Under the pieces are notes generated by a model. It made no database searches, had not been told where the DNA came from, and saw only the letters and a list, made by a program, of their open reading frames with translations. This document shows positions 33,865-44,248 of a DNA stretch of 64,000 bases, one piece after another. Origin of the DNA: Mesostigma viride (lineage: Eukaryota; Streptophyta; Mesostigmatophyceae; Mesostigmatales; Mesostigmataceae); the NCBI GenBank assembly GCA_009746045.1, contig RPFO01000542.1:1071624-1135623 (forward strand), given 5' to 3'. The translations under genes and the position numbers were made by a program. Within the stretch, counting starts at the first letter, position 1. Every line of letters begins with the position of its first letter.

Positions 33865-34965
33865 TTCCTCCCGTTAGGAGTTTCCATTGGTCTTATCGTA
33901 GTATAGAGATTTGACATGGCTCTGTATAGAGGTTTATAGCTGGGCGTTTGCTTTGGTTTGAGTGATTTCACTCTGCTGTAAGTAATTATATTATTAATAT
34001 ATACGCGTGCTTAACGGTGTCACAGATGGTGCAGGTAATGCAATATACGGTTGCATGGTTGCTGAGGTTGCCCGGCTTGAACATGGCCCACCCCTTGCGG
34101 TAAACTTTCTCTAAGCATATGCCAAACCTTCTTTGACATCACGGACATGCTGGCCACCACCCATGCAGCGATGAAAAAACATTGCATTTGCATTGCAACT
34201 AACACATGAATGCAGCCAAATCAAGTTACAGAACAACGTTGTGCTAACATGCAACGCTTTGTGAGCGAATTCAGGGTGCATGTAACACGTAAACCATATT
34301 GTATATACTGTCTGAGAACACCCTGAACGACTGCAGGCCATAGGACCATGGTTTATAACTAACACATGAGTAAAACTGCTCTTACGCATGTGTGTTTTAG
34401 CTGCAGCGGACGACGAAGATAGAGACGTAAAAAATTGTATGACGTAAACCAACTATGTGTGACAGTTATGTGCACAGAGAGCGTCCCCTCTTTTTAGGCA
34501 TAGCTTACTGACTCAAAACACCACGACAGCGTTGCCAGTTACACTCATGATCTAGGGCACCCCGGCACGTACCTGCTACTTACGTCGCCTCATTCCAGAT
34601 GGTTGCAAAAATTAAGTCGCTGAAATCCGCAGCGAGGTCAGCTTTCCGAGAGCTGAGCGCACCAAAGCTGGCCAACCGGTTCGAAAATGATATAAACCAC
34701 GCTTGTGCTGCGTTCTAGGTCCAAGAAATACCGAAAGTGAAGACCTATAAGGTGCGCTCGCTGCCCAGCCTGAACGTCCCTAAAACATGGTCGACAATGG
34801 AAATCGGGCAAGAATATCACGGCCCAGGCGCTCCCATGTCAAATACTCCGTTTATAAACTCCAGACTATAATCAAAATCGTCCACAAATATTTCCTGGCT
34901 TGATTCGCACCACCATTGCTAATACACTAACATGTTTGTGCCAAAATCGACCCTCCGCGAGCAGG
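33865..34965. other. No gene recognised
   Basis: Composition changes to AT-richer DNA. The short frames (about 60-113 codons) lack recognisable motifs. No RNA gene or tandem array is visible. Confidence 0.5.
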
Positions 34966-34970
34966 CGATC
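34966..34970. repeat. Target-site duplication CGATC, left
   Basis: CGATC immediately precedes the left LTR. The same five bases follow the right LTR at 48695-48699. Confidence 0.8.
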
Positions 34971-35624
34971 ATTTGCGCAGCAACTCGTCAGCAGAGCTTG
35001 TGAGCTCCTGGTCCTTGCCGGCTGGAATGACCCTAGGCTGCTGGCTAGCAACCTTTATCCTCACACCAGGCCTACGACCCTCGATAGGCTCGCCACTCGT
35101 CGTGACGACCAAGGTTCGTGTGTGAAGACGCTCGTTGCCTCGTTGAGCCTCGAGCTATATGCAACCTCGTTCCATCCTTGTTCCTCGGTCATGAGCAACG
35201 CTGGGCAACGCTACATTGCCAGAGCCTCGTATCGCTGCCCTGCATCCTCGTTGCAGGCAGCATACAGGAATCTCTGGCTATCCTGTGTCTAGGACAGCAC
35301 AGGACCTGCCACAGTCCTGCAAGGACTTACATCCTTGCAGACCTGCTGGCTGGTTACTGGCTTCTACTAGCCACAGTACCGTTGAGCCCTCAGTACACTG
35401 TGTCCCAGTCACGTGAGAGTACAGGCTAAGCCTGTGCAGGCACGGCCTGCCACGTGTCCTGTCCACTATGCCCTGAGTGTGCCCCGCCCTCGCCCACCGG
35501 TCGGCAGTACTTCGGGACTTGATAACTTTCTAGTCCCTTGTCTGTTCTAGGCGGTTGACACGGCGTTGGAAAGGTCTCCTCAACCTGCATCCATCTAGCA
35601 CATTGGTGCCCCAATATGCTAACT
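34971..35624 (-). repeat. 3' LTR of retrotransposon 1
   Basis: Matches 48039-48694 with about six substitutions and one 2-bp indel. It begins (plus strand) ATTTGCGCAGCAACTCG and ends AATATGCTAACT. Confidence 0.88.
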
Positions 35625-36561
35625 CCAACCCTTTCTTGTTTTGGAGCTTGGACCAGCCTGAGAACCTATCAGCCACTGTCCCCACAAGCCTTCAGACATC
35701 TGATCCCTCCCAGAGACCAGACCTGCCTTTTCTTTTGGAACCTGAGGTGCCTCCAAATATTAGCTAGGCCTGCTCATTGGTTCAAAGGTTGCCCTCTGAC
35801 CCACATGACATCCCAACCCTTTCTTTGGGAACCTGGTGTAGATTAAAGTTAGGTCTTCACTTAGTCAGAGGAGTTTGGATAGAGGAGTCCATGAACGTAC
35901 TATTGTGAGTTCCTGGTCATCCAGTTATCACAGGCGCCCGTTCATATGGCGCCCGCCACGGAGCCTCCTTTATCTTTTAAATCCTTCCAAAGACTGAGAG
36001 AGCCCTGACAAATGTTAGCCAACACATGGGGAGCCCATGTCCTCACTGAGGGATAAACTCAGGATTCATACATGCCAGGCTGAGGTCAGCTGGGGAATCG
36101 AACCCCACCCCATATCCTCCAGGTTTGGATCAGCTCCTGGAACTGAGCATCACAAACAACAAGACATGACAATAACAAGATTATGTTTTATTATAAAGAA
36201 GTATAACCCATAGTGAGGCCCCTGGCAACCACGTCCAACATGGTCACACAACCAGGGATTTTATTAGCATGCAACAGGTTGGTTACAGAGAATATATACA
36301 AATGTACAGCAACCTGTTAGAGCCAACACTTGGGCTGCCCTTGCAGGGTCCATTCCATGAAGACCCAAGGCCCATTACAAAGTCCTTAAGACTCTTCTGC
36401 AGCTCCATGACAGAGCCAGGCGAAATTCTCAGCCAGGGGAGTGACTCCACCCTGACCCCTGTCCAGCAGAGTGTGTCTGAACTCTGAAGGACCTGCTGTC
36501 AGCCACCACGTGGCTGCCCAGCCCACTGGGATGCCTCCCACCTAGAGCAAGGCTGTTTGGT
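35625..36561 (-). other. 3' untranslated interior of retrotransposon 1
   Basis: The interval from the RNase H stop to the 3' LTR. On the minus strand a polypurine-like tract, AACAAGAAAGGGTTGG, abuts the LTR at 35625-35640. A similar tract (AAAGAAAGGGTTGGG) lies near 35812-35830. No further coding is seen. Confidence 0.6.
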
Positions 36562-38928
36562 CTACTCTGGCCCTCCCCCCTTGGAGGCCATGAGCCCACG
36601 AAGCAAAGGGTATTGCAGCTCAGCCTTCTCCTCCAGCTTGGTGAGAGCATCTGCAGGGTTGTCCACGCCAGCCACATGTTCAATGTTAGCTAAGCAAGAC
36701 ATTTCCTTGAGCAACAAATAATCAAGGTCCCTGCTCCTGGCCAGCTGCCTGTGCACAAACTGCACCATGCCCATGCTGTCAGTTCTTACCAGTGTGTGCA
36801 TCTGCAACCGACAGGAAGCCACTTGACATAGCTGGTAAAATAGCTCCCTCAAGTAAAGAGCAGTATGAAGCCCTTCACAGATTGCCCTGCACTCAGCAAT
36901 GTCACTGCTGGGAGTTACCCTGTTTTGCAACCGACTGTACCAGCAGACCAGAGAGGACTGTTCCTGCACCAGGGATATTAATGCTGCTGCACGGCCCCTG
37001 ACCTCTGTGACCTTCCTACTATCCATAGAACTGTCCACATAGAGCATCATGTCAAAAGGCCTGTACAAATCCAAAGGACCCAGCATGAGAGGGGGAGACA
37101 TGCGAACAGCCTCTACCACTCTCTCAGCACCCACCTCAACCAGTTGGGAATCGGTCAACCGACTCAGTACCAACAGGTCAGGAGCACAAATGCTGGCCAG
37201 CCATGCCAACATACCTCGTATTGTTGCACATCTGGCCTGGGTGATGGGCTCCTGCAAGGCATCTATGATCTGCTGAGGATAATCCTTACCACCCTCCAGC
37301 TGGATGGACCATGTACCCTGCTGATGGACCAAGGTCGCCTGCATTCCACAAAACACCATGGGCTCATTCTCAACCATGTACTGGATCTTACCCAGTTCAA
37401 ACCGTTTCTGGATCCTGGCCAGAGTCAACTCTTGCCAAGTGGGATGGCCCAGGAGATGCAGATCATCACCATGCAGGGAGGCAAACGCTGGCAGCCCCTC
37501 ATAGCTACCCTGAAACAGACAAGGATCAACTGGAGAGACTGAGAGACCACAGACAGACCTGAGGTACTTCTCCAAGCTCTTCCTCCAGATGATGGGACTC
37601 GATCTAAGGCCTTCCACGCCTTTGAGAATCCTCAAATACCTCGTCTTCAGCTCTGCCCTCCACACTGCAGGCACCTTAACAAAGAAAGGGGGTATTGTGC
37701 GCCAAGTATCCTGTGCTTCCTGCTGATCACCCTTAAGAAAAGCCCTCTTGAAATCTACCAACACAGAGCTATAGGGTATCCCCTTCTGCAGAAAAGACAA
37801 GTAAATGCACAACAAAATCCTCCATGTATCATGCAGCATCCCTGGTGTGTAAAGCTCCTCATCTGCTAACTGTCCAGTGCCATGGTACTCAGTCACAACT
37901 GGTCTAACATGTGGCACCTGCACGCCATCTACTACCTCCTTGAGCTTGAGGACAAACATCAACCTGAGCAGCTGGTGATCCTCAGGGAGGACATCCACAG
38001 GCTCTGCACAGTTGGCAACTATCCACTCATGCCCAGAAGCAACAAAGCCAAGAGTCCATGCCTTAGCCATCTTGGGGCTTTGCATCATCTCCACTAGCTT
38101 GCGCCAAGGTACAGGACTCGTTCCTGGGATCTGGTACCTCTGCACACCCAACTCACGTGGGTCAAACGTAGTAGGGAGGATCAGCAGGTCCCCAGCAATG
38201 GGCTCCTTTGTATCAGGACCCTCTGCCTCTAGACCCCTCACAGCCCTTACAGCCACACTAAGACCCTGGGAGTAGCGATATCTCTGCAAGGGAAGGCGGC
38301 CCTGCCCTTCTAATGCTAGCTCCTCAGAGGATATCCTCACCCCTGGTAAGCACAAGAAGTTCTGACCTAGAATGGCAGGCCCCTGATACCCTTCAACCAC
38401 ACTGAACGTGGTGGGCACCCCCAGGATAGGCACACTCACTTCTCCCAAGATCTTCATGGACACATTCCCAGAGAAATCAGACACAGCTAGGCAGCTAGGG
38501 GATGACCACTGCAAGCCTGCAGCATCCTCTACCCTTAGAATGGACACCTGTGAGTTGGTATCCACTTCTAGTGCTGGTGCCCCACATGACCCCCATCCCG
38601 TGAGCTTAGATACCTTGGGATCACGCTTGCTGTTCTGCAGAGCTCGAATGATGTCCGCCATAAGCAGCCCCCTGGACTGTGGTGCAGCCCTGGCCACCTC
38701 TGGCCTTGTGACAGACGTCTCAGCAGACTCCTGCTCACCCTCATCCATCCAGGACAGACCATAATCCAAGCATGGTGGGTTAGCATCTGCTGCCTGGCTC
38801 TCATCCTGCTCATCTCCCTCCAAGGGAGGATCAGGGCCGTCTTCAGGCCAGATTGCAGTTGGCCTTCTCTCCTTGACGTGAGCCCAGGATAGCCTGTACA
38901 CGTGCTTGGGATTACTCTCCAAAGCCAC
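36562..38928 (-). CDS. Retrotransposon 1 pol, second part: protease - reverse transcriptase - RNase H
   Basis: An intact 788-codon frame. Residues about 1-115 are an acidic linker. A retropepsin-like domain spans about 118-205, with active-site region VDTNSQVSI (Asp123), then VPILG, VVEGY and the flap-end AILGQNF. A Copia-type RT covers about 320-560: motif A VDFKRAFLKGD with Asp392, YLRILKGVEGLRSSP in the 'LxKSLYGLKQSPR' position, and catalytic box SLHGDDLHLLG (Asp488 and Asp489) where most Copia elements have YVDD. RNase H covers about 630-780 (MLYVDSSMDS, SDIAECRAICEG, VRTDSMG). It ends ADALTKLEEK..., as Copia RNases H do. The protease sits after the integrase, not before it. This frame overlaps the integrase frame by 361 nt, and a -1 shift near 38935 would join them. 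Confidence 0.88.
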   Translation of the reverse strand: MALESNPKHVYRLSWAHVKERRPTAIWPEDGPDPPLEGDEQDESQAADANPPCLDYGLSWMDEGEQESAETSVTRPEVARAAPQSRGLLMADIIRALQNSKRDPKVSKLTGWGSCGAPALEVDTNSQVSILRVEDAAGLQWSSPSCLAVSDFSGNVSMKILGEVSVPILGVPTTFSVVEGYQGPAILGQNFLCLPGVRISSEELALEGQGRLPLQRYRYSQGLSVAVRAVRGLEAEGPDTKEPIAGDLLILPTTFDPRELGVQRYQIPGTSPVPWRKLVEMMQSPKMAKAWTLGFVASGHEWIVANCAEPVDVLPEDHQLLRLMFVLKLKEVVDGVQVPHVRPVVTEYHGTGQLADEELYTPGMLHDTWRILLCIYLSFLQKGIPYSSVLVDFKRAFLKGDQQEAQDTWRTIPPFFVKVPAVWRAELKTRYLRILKGVEGLRSSPIIWRKSLEKYLRSVCGLSVSPVDPCLFQGSYEGLPAFASLHGDDLHLLGHPTWQELTLARIQKRFELGKIQYMVENEPMVFCGMQATLVHQQGTWSIQLEGGKDYPQQIIDALQEPITQARCATIRGMLAWLASICAPDLLVLSRLTDSQLVEVGAERVVEAVRMSPPLMLGPLDLYRPFDMMLYVDSSMDSRKVTEVRGRAAALISLVQEQSSLVCWYSRLQNRVTPSSDIAECRAICEGLHTALYLRELFYQLCQVASCRLQMHTLVRTDSMGMVQFVHRQLARSRDLDYLLLKEMSCLANIEHVAGVDNPADALTKLEEKAELQYPLLRGLMASKGGGPE

Positions 38929-40151
38929 CAGACAAGAATGGTTAGCTTCTCAACATGGGTTACCTGCCCATCTTGCCACTTGCCACGCTTGCCTGGTAAT
39001 GACGGTTCCTTCCACATCCTGACCCTCAGTCCCACCTGGGGCCTCAGCATTTTCCAACCCTTGTCCTTACGCCTCAATCTGGAAAACACCCTGTCTGCCT
39101 TCTTCAGGCAGGCTGCCACCACGTCCTGTGATAGCATACCAAACTGCAATGCCAGGGGAGAGACTGCCACACCATCATAGTAATAGGTTACCCTGTGGTT
39201 AAGCTGCTCCTCAATCCCCTTACACCAAGCTGCTTTCTCTAGAGCTGATGCCACAACAGGCACACTCCTAGCTGCTAGCACCACTGTTTTTACTTCACGT
39301 ATAGATCTCTCTACAGCTCCCTGCTGCCCATGGCATTCCCTAGGGACCACTACCAACTTACAAGGAAGCTGGTCAGCCAGCTTGATCAAGCAGTCAAACT
39401 GCAAGTCAGCTTGCACCTTGGTGTACACCCCAAAGCCTGGCAACAAAGACTGGAGACCCATCAACAGCTGATGCTCCTGCATTCCAGGAAGAATGGTCAG
39501 CAACCTATATCTGCTAAACCTATCCACCCCCACCAACAGATACATGCCCCTGATGTGTTGGATGTCCACCTGGATATCCCCCCGCTCTCTAGCAGGTTCT
39601 CTGGCATGGGACTGTGGGAGGCGAACAGCATTCTCCTGACAGACACAATTCTGAGCAGCTGCACTGCAGGCCTCTAGCAAAGGCTCCTTGCCAATCTTCC
39701 AAGCAAACATCTCTGCCTGCTTAGAGTGGCCAAAGATATGGTGTAGAGTGTTTCCAGCCTGAGCATAGCTCAACCCCCTGTCAGCCTGGCTGCACAGAGA
39801 GGAACGTGACAAAGACTGTGTGCTTGGGATAGCACGACCCACCTGCTGTTCTCTTGCTCCAGGGACCTCCTCCAAGGTAGCTCGGCTCCCAGAGCCAGCC
39901 CCGGTTCCCACAGAAGCTGCAGGTCCTTCCAGTCTGGCGGCTTGACTCCCAGAGTCAACCCCAACAACTGGAGACCCTGCACCTGCCACAGGCACAGGGA
40001 ATTCCACTGCTGCAGCAGCGTTATTGCAATCATTGAGTGGAAGCACCTCATCATTCCCAACCCCTTGCTGCTGCACAAGAGGGACACCCCCATTACTATG
40101 TACAACTGTTCGTCCCACTAGGGGTGATTGACTATTTACAGGGGACAACAT
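38568..40151 (-). CDS. Retrotransposon 1 pol, first part: integrase
   Basis: A 527-codon frame. Residues 1-130 are a Gly/Ser/Ala/Val-rich linker. A zinc-binding pre-integrase follows (HHIFGH at 137-142, then Cys162 and CVC at 169-171). The rve integrase core has Asp196 (QVDIQHI), a second Asp near 249-253 (VQADLQFDC) and Glu281 (HGQQGAVERSI). A C-terminal SH3-like segment (GLRVRMW, GKWQDGQVTHVEKL) ends near residue 405. The remaining 120 codons run past the point where the next frame takes over and look non-coding. The frame is continuous with gag apart from a single TGA at 40160-40158, six nucleotides before the ATG. Confidence 0.85.
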   Translation of the reverse strand: MLSPVNSQSPLVGRTVVHSNGGVPLVQQQGVGNDEVLPLNDCNNAAAAVEFPVPVAGAGSPVVGVDSGSQAARLEGPAASVGTGAGSGSRATLEEVPGAREQQVGRAIPSTQSLSRSSLCSQADRGLSYAQAGNTLHHIFGHSKQAEMFAWKIGKEPLLEACSAAAQNCVCQENAVRLPQSHAREPARERGDIQVDIQHIRGMYLLVGVDRFSRYRLLTILPGMQEHQLLMGLQSLLPGFGVYTKVQADLQFDCLIKLADQLPCKLVVVPRECHGQQGAVERSIREVKTVVLAARSVPVVASALEKAAWCKGIEEQLNHRVTYYYDGVAVSPLALQFGMLSQDVVAACLKKADRVFSRLRRKDKGWKMLRPQVGLRVRMWKEPSLPGKRGKWQDGQVTHVEKLTILVWWLWRVIPSTCTGYPGLTSRREGQLQSGLKTALILPWREMSRMRARQQMLTHHAWIMVCPGWMRVSRSLLRRLSQGQRWPGLHHSPGGCLWRTSFELCRTASVIPRYLSSRDGGHVGHQH

Positions 40152-40157
40152 CTCAAG

Positions 40158-40688
40158 TCATGGCTTACCCACCTGGCCAGAGCCTGCTCCAGCAGACTTG
40201 GCCTGGTCTGGGCAGTCACGTCGCCAATGACCCGTCCTGCCACATCCAAAGCACTTGTCATCCTTCCCAGCAGCAGCCTTCTTCAGGCCACCCTGGTTCT
40301 GGCTGCTCTGACTGGCCTGGGTGCCCTGGCCCTGGCTCTTGCCTTGCCCTTGGCCACCCTTGTTCTGCTGACCACCCTGGTGACCACCAGCCTGCTGCTG
40401 ACCCTTGCCTTTGGATCCCTGCTGCTGGCCCTTGCCACCCTGGTTACCATTCTGCCTGCGCCTGTTAGCCCTCTGACGCCTACTAGGTCTGGTTTCTCCC
40501 TGAGCACCCTGCCCAGGGGCGTCACCATGGACCTGATGAGCGGAGGCTGAAGGGGCACCAGTCACCTGGATTGCCTTGCAAGCAGCATTGTCAGATGGAC
40601 GGATATTGAAAATAACCTTTTGCAAGGCTGTCCACGTCCCATCTGTCTGATTAGCAAACATCCTCAGCTGCATTTCTCCCATCCACAC
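40158..40688 (-). CDS. Retrotransposon 1 gag, nucleocapsid part (CCHC zinc knuckle)
   Basis: A 176-codon frame. About 30 residues of capsid end are followed by a Gln/Gly/Lys-rich basic stretch and the zinc knuckle CFGCGRTGHWRRDC. It is joined to the capsid frame (40651-41186) by a one-nucleotide shift near 40670. It ends at TGA (40160-40158) followed by CTT, and the pol frame continues in phase beyond that stop. Confidence 0.85.
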   Translation of the reverse strand: MWMGEMQLRMFANQTDGTWTALQKVIFNIRPSDNAACKAIQVTGAPSASAHQVHGDAPGQGAQGETRPSRRQRANRRRQNGNQGGKGQQQGSKGKGQQQAGGHQGGQQNKGGQGQGKSQGQGTQASQSSQNQGGLKKAAAGKDDKCFGCGRTGHWRRDCPDQAKSAGAGSGQVGKP

Positions 40689-41186
40689 TTAGCCCCATGC
40701 GATCCAGGAAGTAATCTGCCACTGCTCTATCAGTCAGATTGAAGCCATGCTTGGCCCCCTTCTCCCTGATGCGTGTGAGCCGCTGCAGCTCCTCAGCTAC
40801 CGTGCCCTTGATCTCAAAGGTATCATAGCTGAGCTTATAGTGATTAGTGAGGTTGAGTACCTTATCAGAGAACTCCTGACGTAGGCTCTCTAGGAACTGA
40901 GACCAAGTCAGCTTGTCCTTGACAGCTTGCCTAGCCTTGTCCCTCACACGCTCACTGGAATCCCTATTAGTCGTGGATGTGTGGAATACCTGCACAAGGT
41001 TGACAGTGGGATCTACAGAGCATGAAACTAGCTCCATATCCTCCAACCACTTGTCTAGCTCTTCCTGTCCCACAGGAGGCTTGAGAGGCTTCTGGCCATT
41101 CATCACAGCCACAGCACTCATGTGAGCTGTAGTCCCGGGCAAAGCACGAGGGTCACTGCCAATAACTGCAGCTCCTACAGGTGCTA
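40651..41186 (-). CDS. Retrotransposon 1 gag, capsid part (3' half of the interrupted gene)
   Basis: From the DNA-transposon junction the frame reads APVGAAVIGSDPRALPG and then 160 codons of helical Gag. The latter include LTWSQFLESLRQEFSD, the YDTFEIKGTVAEELQRL segment and VADYFLDRMGLSVDG, resembling UBN2/Retrotran_gag capsids of Copia elements. The upstream half lies beyond the transposon (46489-46836), and its reading phase matches exactly across the TA target site. The frame stops at 40651 because of a one-base shift relative to the zinc-knuckle frame. Confidence 0.8.
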
Positions 41187-41430
41187 CAGGGGCAGCTCAC
41201 GTAGGTGGGACAGTGTTCCAACTCCGGTAGGTGGGACAAATTCAGCAAAGCGGGACATGTTCAGGTGTCCCACCTAACTGAAATTATGTCCCACCTTGTT
41301 GAATTTGGAAAAACATGGTGTCCCACCTACCGGCATTTGTGATACAGGTCTGTCTCACCTACCCGAACTTGAAGCTGTGTCCCACCTAACTGTATGTTTC
41401 TATGTGTCCCACCTTCCTGAATGTAGTGGC
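41187..41430 (+). repeat. Left TIR and subterminal GTGGGAC/GTCCCAC repeats of the DNA transposon
   Basis: The TIR is followed by about eight copies of GTGGGACA or TGTCCCACCT in both orientations, spaced 20-50 bp. These are candidate transposase binding sites. The right end (46210-46488) mirrors this. Confidence 0.75.
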
Positions 41431-41664
41431 TACGCACATATGGGCTCTATGTGTCATACTCCTACATATGTTATACATACATGTCCCTATTACTCCTATG
41501 GGGCATGCTACCTATTCTGCACGTTTGCTCATGGCGTAGGGACACTTGATCTGTGTGCAACCGATAATACGCTGGAAATTAAATCAATCAAGTGCAAATA
41601 TGGTAGTTCTTGCAGATTTGTATGACAACATTGTTATTGTTATATGATGCATGGGGGTGGGGTT

Positions 41665-41842
41665 AGAACCCCCCACCCCCACCCCACTTCACCCCACTTC
41701 ACCCCACTTCACCCCACTTCACCCCACTTCACCCCACTTCACCCCACTTCACCCCACTTCCCACCCCCGCCCCCACCCCCACCCCCACCCCACCCCACCC
41801 CCACCCCCACCCCACCCCCACCCCACCCCCACCCCCACCATA
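41665..41842. repeat. (CCCCACTTCA)n and (CCCCCA)n array
   Basis: About eight exact decamers CCCCACTTCA (41688-41762) are followed by CCCCCA/CCCCA repeats. Inside the DNA transposon; noncoding. Confidence 0.92.
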
Positions 41843-42679
41843 TAACAACAACATAACAACACCACGATAAGAAATGACATCGTGGTGCAGTCGCCACCGC
41901 CATCATCAAGGAGACAACCTGCGCAGGCCAGAAATCGGGAGAATTCGGGCAATCATGTACAAGACAACAGGCTCCAGGTCAGCCAAGCGCTCGTACGTGC
42001 GAAACTTGATGACTGGGTCTGCAATCGCCATAATCCAAGTGATGCACATGTACAACCACGTCATAACTCGGAAGCTTTGGATTAGGATCATAAAAGATTG
42101 ACTCAAACAATTACCGTGCTAGCAAGATGTGGGCAAGAGAATGCATCCATGGTTGTTGTAATGGTGTAAAAAGGGTGCCAGATTTTCAAGTAAGGAATCA
42201 TGAATAACCATGCCGCACCTCATGGCCATGCATATACATGGTGGCAAAAAATTTCACATCATCCACACGGCCATGTGTGTGCCTGCACGTGTATGGTTGT
42301 GAAAATTGACAGCATTTTTATTATGCACACGCCCATGTATGCATGATTGCCTATGACGTCCACGCAGGTATTAAAATTCACAAGGCCTCGCATTCGATCG
42401 TGCTTGCAAAAAACTGTCCATCAACACAATACGCCTAGCCTGCAGCCTGCATGTAGTGCATGGTTGCACAAAACAGAACTACATGAACACAATGAATGAA
42501 TGCGCAAACTTTGTGCCCACACTTGGAATTACCCCAAACTGAACAACGCGGTTATAATGCACATGGCCTCACATTTACTCATGCGAAAACCCTTTAAGCA
42601 TCAGCACAATGGCCATCATGGGGAACCCAGCAACGGGATTCGTGATTGGAAGGATTCTGAATCACGCACCTGTGTTCAG

Positions 42680-43222
42680 TCATATTTGCAAAGAACCGAC
42701 ATCGGGTTGACCAGAGCTGACGTCCACGGACCACTCTTCGTCACTGGAATTCCCTTCATTATCCTCAGAACTTGAATCGCTGGGCTCAGAGCTTGAACCA
42801 GCTGCGACGTGTAGAAACTGCCCCGGCTTCTTGGTCGGTAAGAGAATGCCTTTCTGGGTGCGCACCAGCTTCCAAAACTTCTCCGAATCCCCGGAATCTG
42901 AAGACCCCCCGGAATCTGTTCTTGCCAAAACGGCCTCCGCTTCATTCCCTTGCCGGTTGTGAGTCTCAGAAGCCAAGGATGCAGAAGCTGGTTGTTCTTC
43001 CTGGATCACTGTAAGACCTGAAGGCGATGCCTTGGTACTTATGTCCTCATCATTTGTAGAGGACGCTAGGTCTGGGGTGGAGTTCAACTCATCATCAACA
43101 TCAACGCTGGGCTGGACCTTCACCGGTGTAGAGGCCCCGGAAGCTGCCTCATAAGCAGCCTCCGAATCTGCCTCTGAACCATGATGAAGCGCTTTAATCC
43201 ATTGTTTCAAGAAGAAAAACAA
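42680..43222 (-). CDS. Acidic, Ser-rich ORF inside the DNA transposon, unknown function
   Basis: A 180-codon open frame, predominantly Ser/Asp/Glu, with three acidic patches (residues about 8-25, 40-60 and 140-168). One short hydrophobic/basic stretch near 115-135 reads FWKLVRTQKGILLPTKKPG. I recognise no domain. Its composition is like a disordered acidic activation or chaperone region. It is convergent with the plus-strand HTH gene of the same transposon, so it may be a second transposon gene, possibly with further exons upstream. It may also be a chance open frame. Confidence 0.35.
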   Translation of the reverse strand: MFFFLKQWIKALHHGSEADSEAAYEAASGASTPVKVQPSVDVDDELNSTPDLASSTNDEDISTKASPSGLTVIQEEQPASASLASETHNRQGNEAEAVLARTDSGGSSDSGDSEKFWKLVRTQKGILLPTKKPGQFLHVAAGSSSEPSDSSSEDNEGNSSDEEWSVDVSSGQPDVGSLQI

Positions 43223-43561
43223 GCTATATTGTACCGCTAGCTGCTCACGTAGTGCAAGTATTTATGCAGTTAACGATACCTGATAATAAAGCCACGTCGA
43301 ATTATATACAATACGTATGTGCGGTGTAGTGAAATATAGGTCTTGGTAGTGATATGTGACCACTTGTGTGTATATGTACACAGTACAGTACACCGCCTCA
43401 CGGGTACTTGGGCTGTTCCCACACCACGTGGAAGTGGGACGTTTGCGTACTACGTAGCCGTGAAAGTGGGACGGTTCGCGTACCACTTAGCCGTGAAAGT
43501 GGGACGGTTCGCGTACCACGTAGCCGTGGAAGTGGGCTGTATGCGCCTGTGGGACGGTCTC

Positions 43562-43872
43562 AACCACAATCTGAGTACGTGGAACAGGTGCCCCACCTTG
43601 CCGCGTAGGTGGGACAGTCCCATCCAAAATCCGAGTACGTGGAACATGTGGCCCACCTTGCTGCGTATGTGGAACAGTCCCATCCAAAATCTGAGTACGA
43701 GGAACAGGTGCCCCACCTTGCTGCGTAGGTGGAACAGTCCCATCCAAAATCTGAGTACGTGGAACAGGTGCCCCACCTTGCTGCGTTGAGTTGCTGCGTT
43801 GGTGGGACTGGCTCTTCCAAAATCTGAGTACGTGGAACAGGTGGCCCACCTTGCTGTGTTGGTCGGTGGGCT
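43562..43872. repeat. 60-bp minisatellite, about 5 units
   Basis: Units contain CCAAAATCTGAGTACGTGGA, GCCCCACCTTGCTGCGT and GTGG[AG]ACAGTCCCAT. Preceding diverged units with GTGGAAGTGGGAC and CCGTGAAAGTGGGACGGTTC lie at 43425-43540. The GTGGGAC core equals the subterminal motif of the transposon ends. Confidence 0.88.
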
Positions 43873-44248
43873 GTCGCATCCACAATAACCGTACATCAGT
43901 ACACGTGGCACTGTAGGCGCCCCACCTTATGAATTCCCCTTCTGCCGGCGTAATTAACATGGTATACTGTAAGGAGGTGAGAGAGGCACACACTGGCTAC
44001 GTACAGTACGTTGGCACGTGACTTTTGTTAGAGAGTGCTAGTCAGCTGCATCAGTTAATGATCAATTAACTAATTATTGAACACGTGACTGCATCCGTGG
44101 TCTGAGGTCTCTAACTATATACGGTGAGCCGCTATGGCGAGCGGGTCAGGCGAGCCGGAGTGCAGTCCATCATCCGCAGGGCCAGCTGTCGGCGGCTCGC
44201 GTGATGCCCGGCCCCCGCAGGTCTGGACCTGCAAGCTTTCTTGTGCCG

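Noticed and set aside
38900-38960. Programmed frameshift between integrase and protease-RT
   Set aside because: Element 1 needs -1 and element 2 needs +1 at the corresponding place, so ordinary mutations are more likely. A consensus of copies would decide.
39930-39990. VDSGS in the linker before the retrotransposon 1 integrase as a protease active site
   Set aside because: Surrounding sequence is Gly/Ser/Ala low complexity without the strands, flap or second half of an aspartic protease. A complete domain exists downstream.
43425-43872. CRISPR-like array
   Set aside because: Units are contiguous 60-bp tandem repeats with diverged copies and no unique spacers; eukaryotic context.
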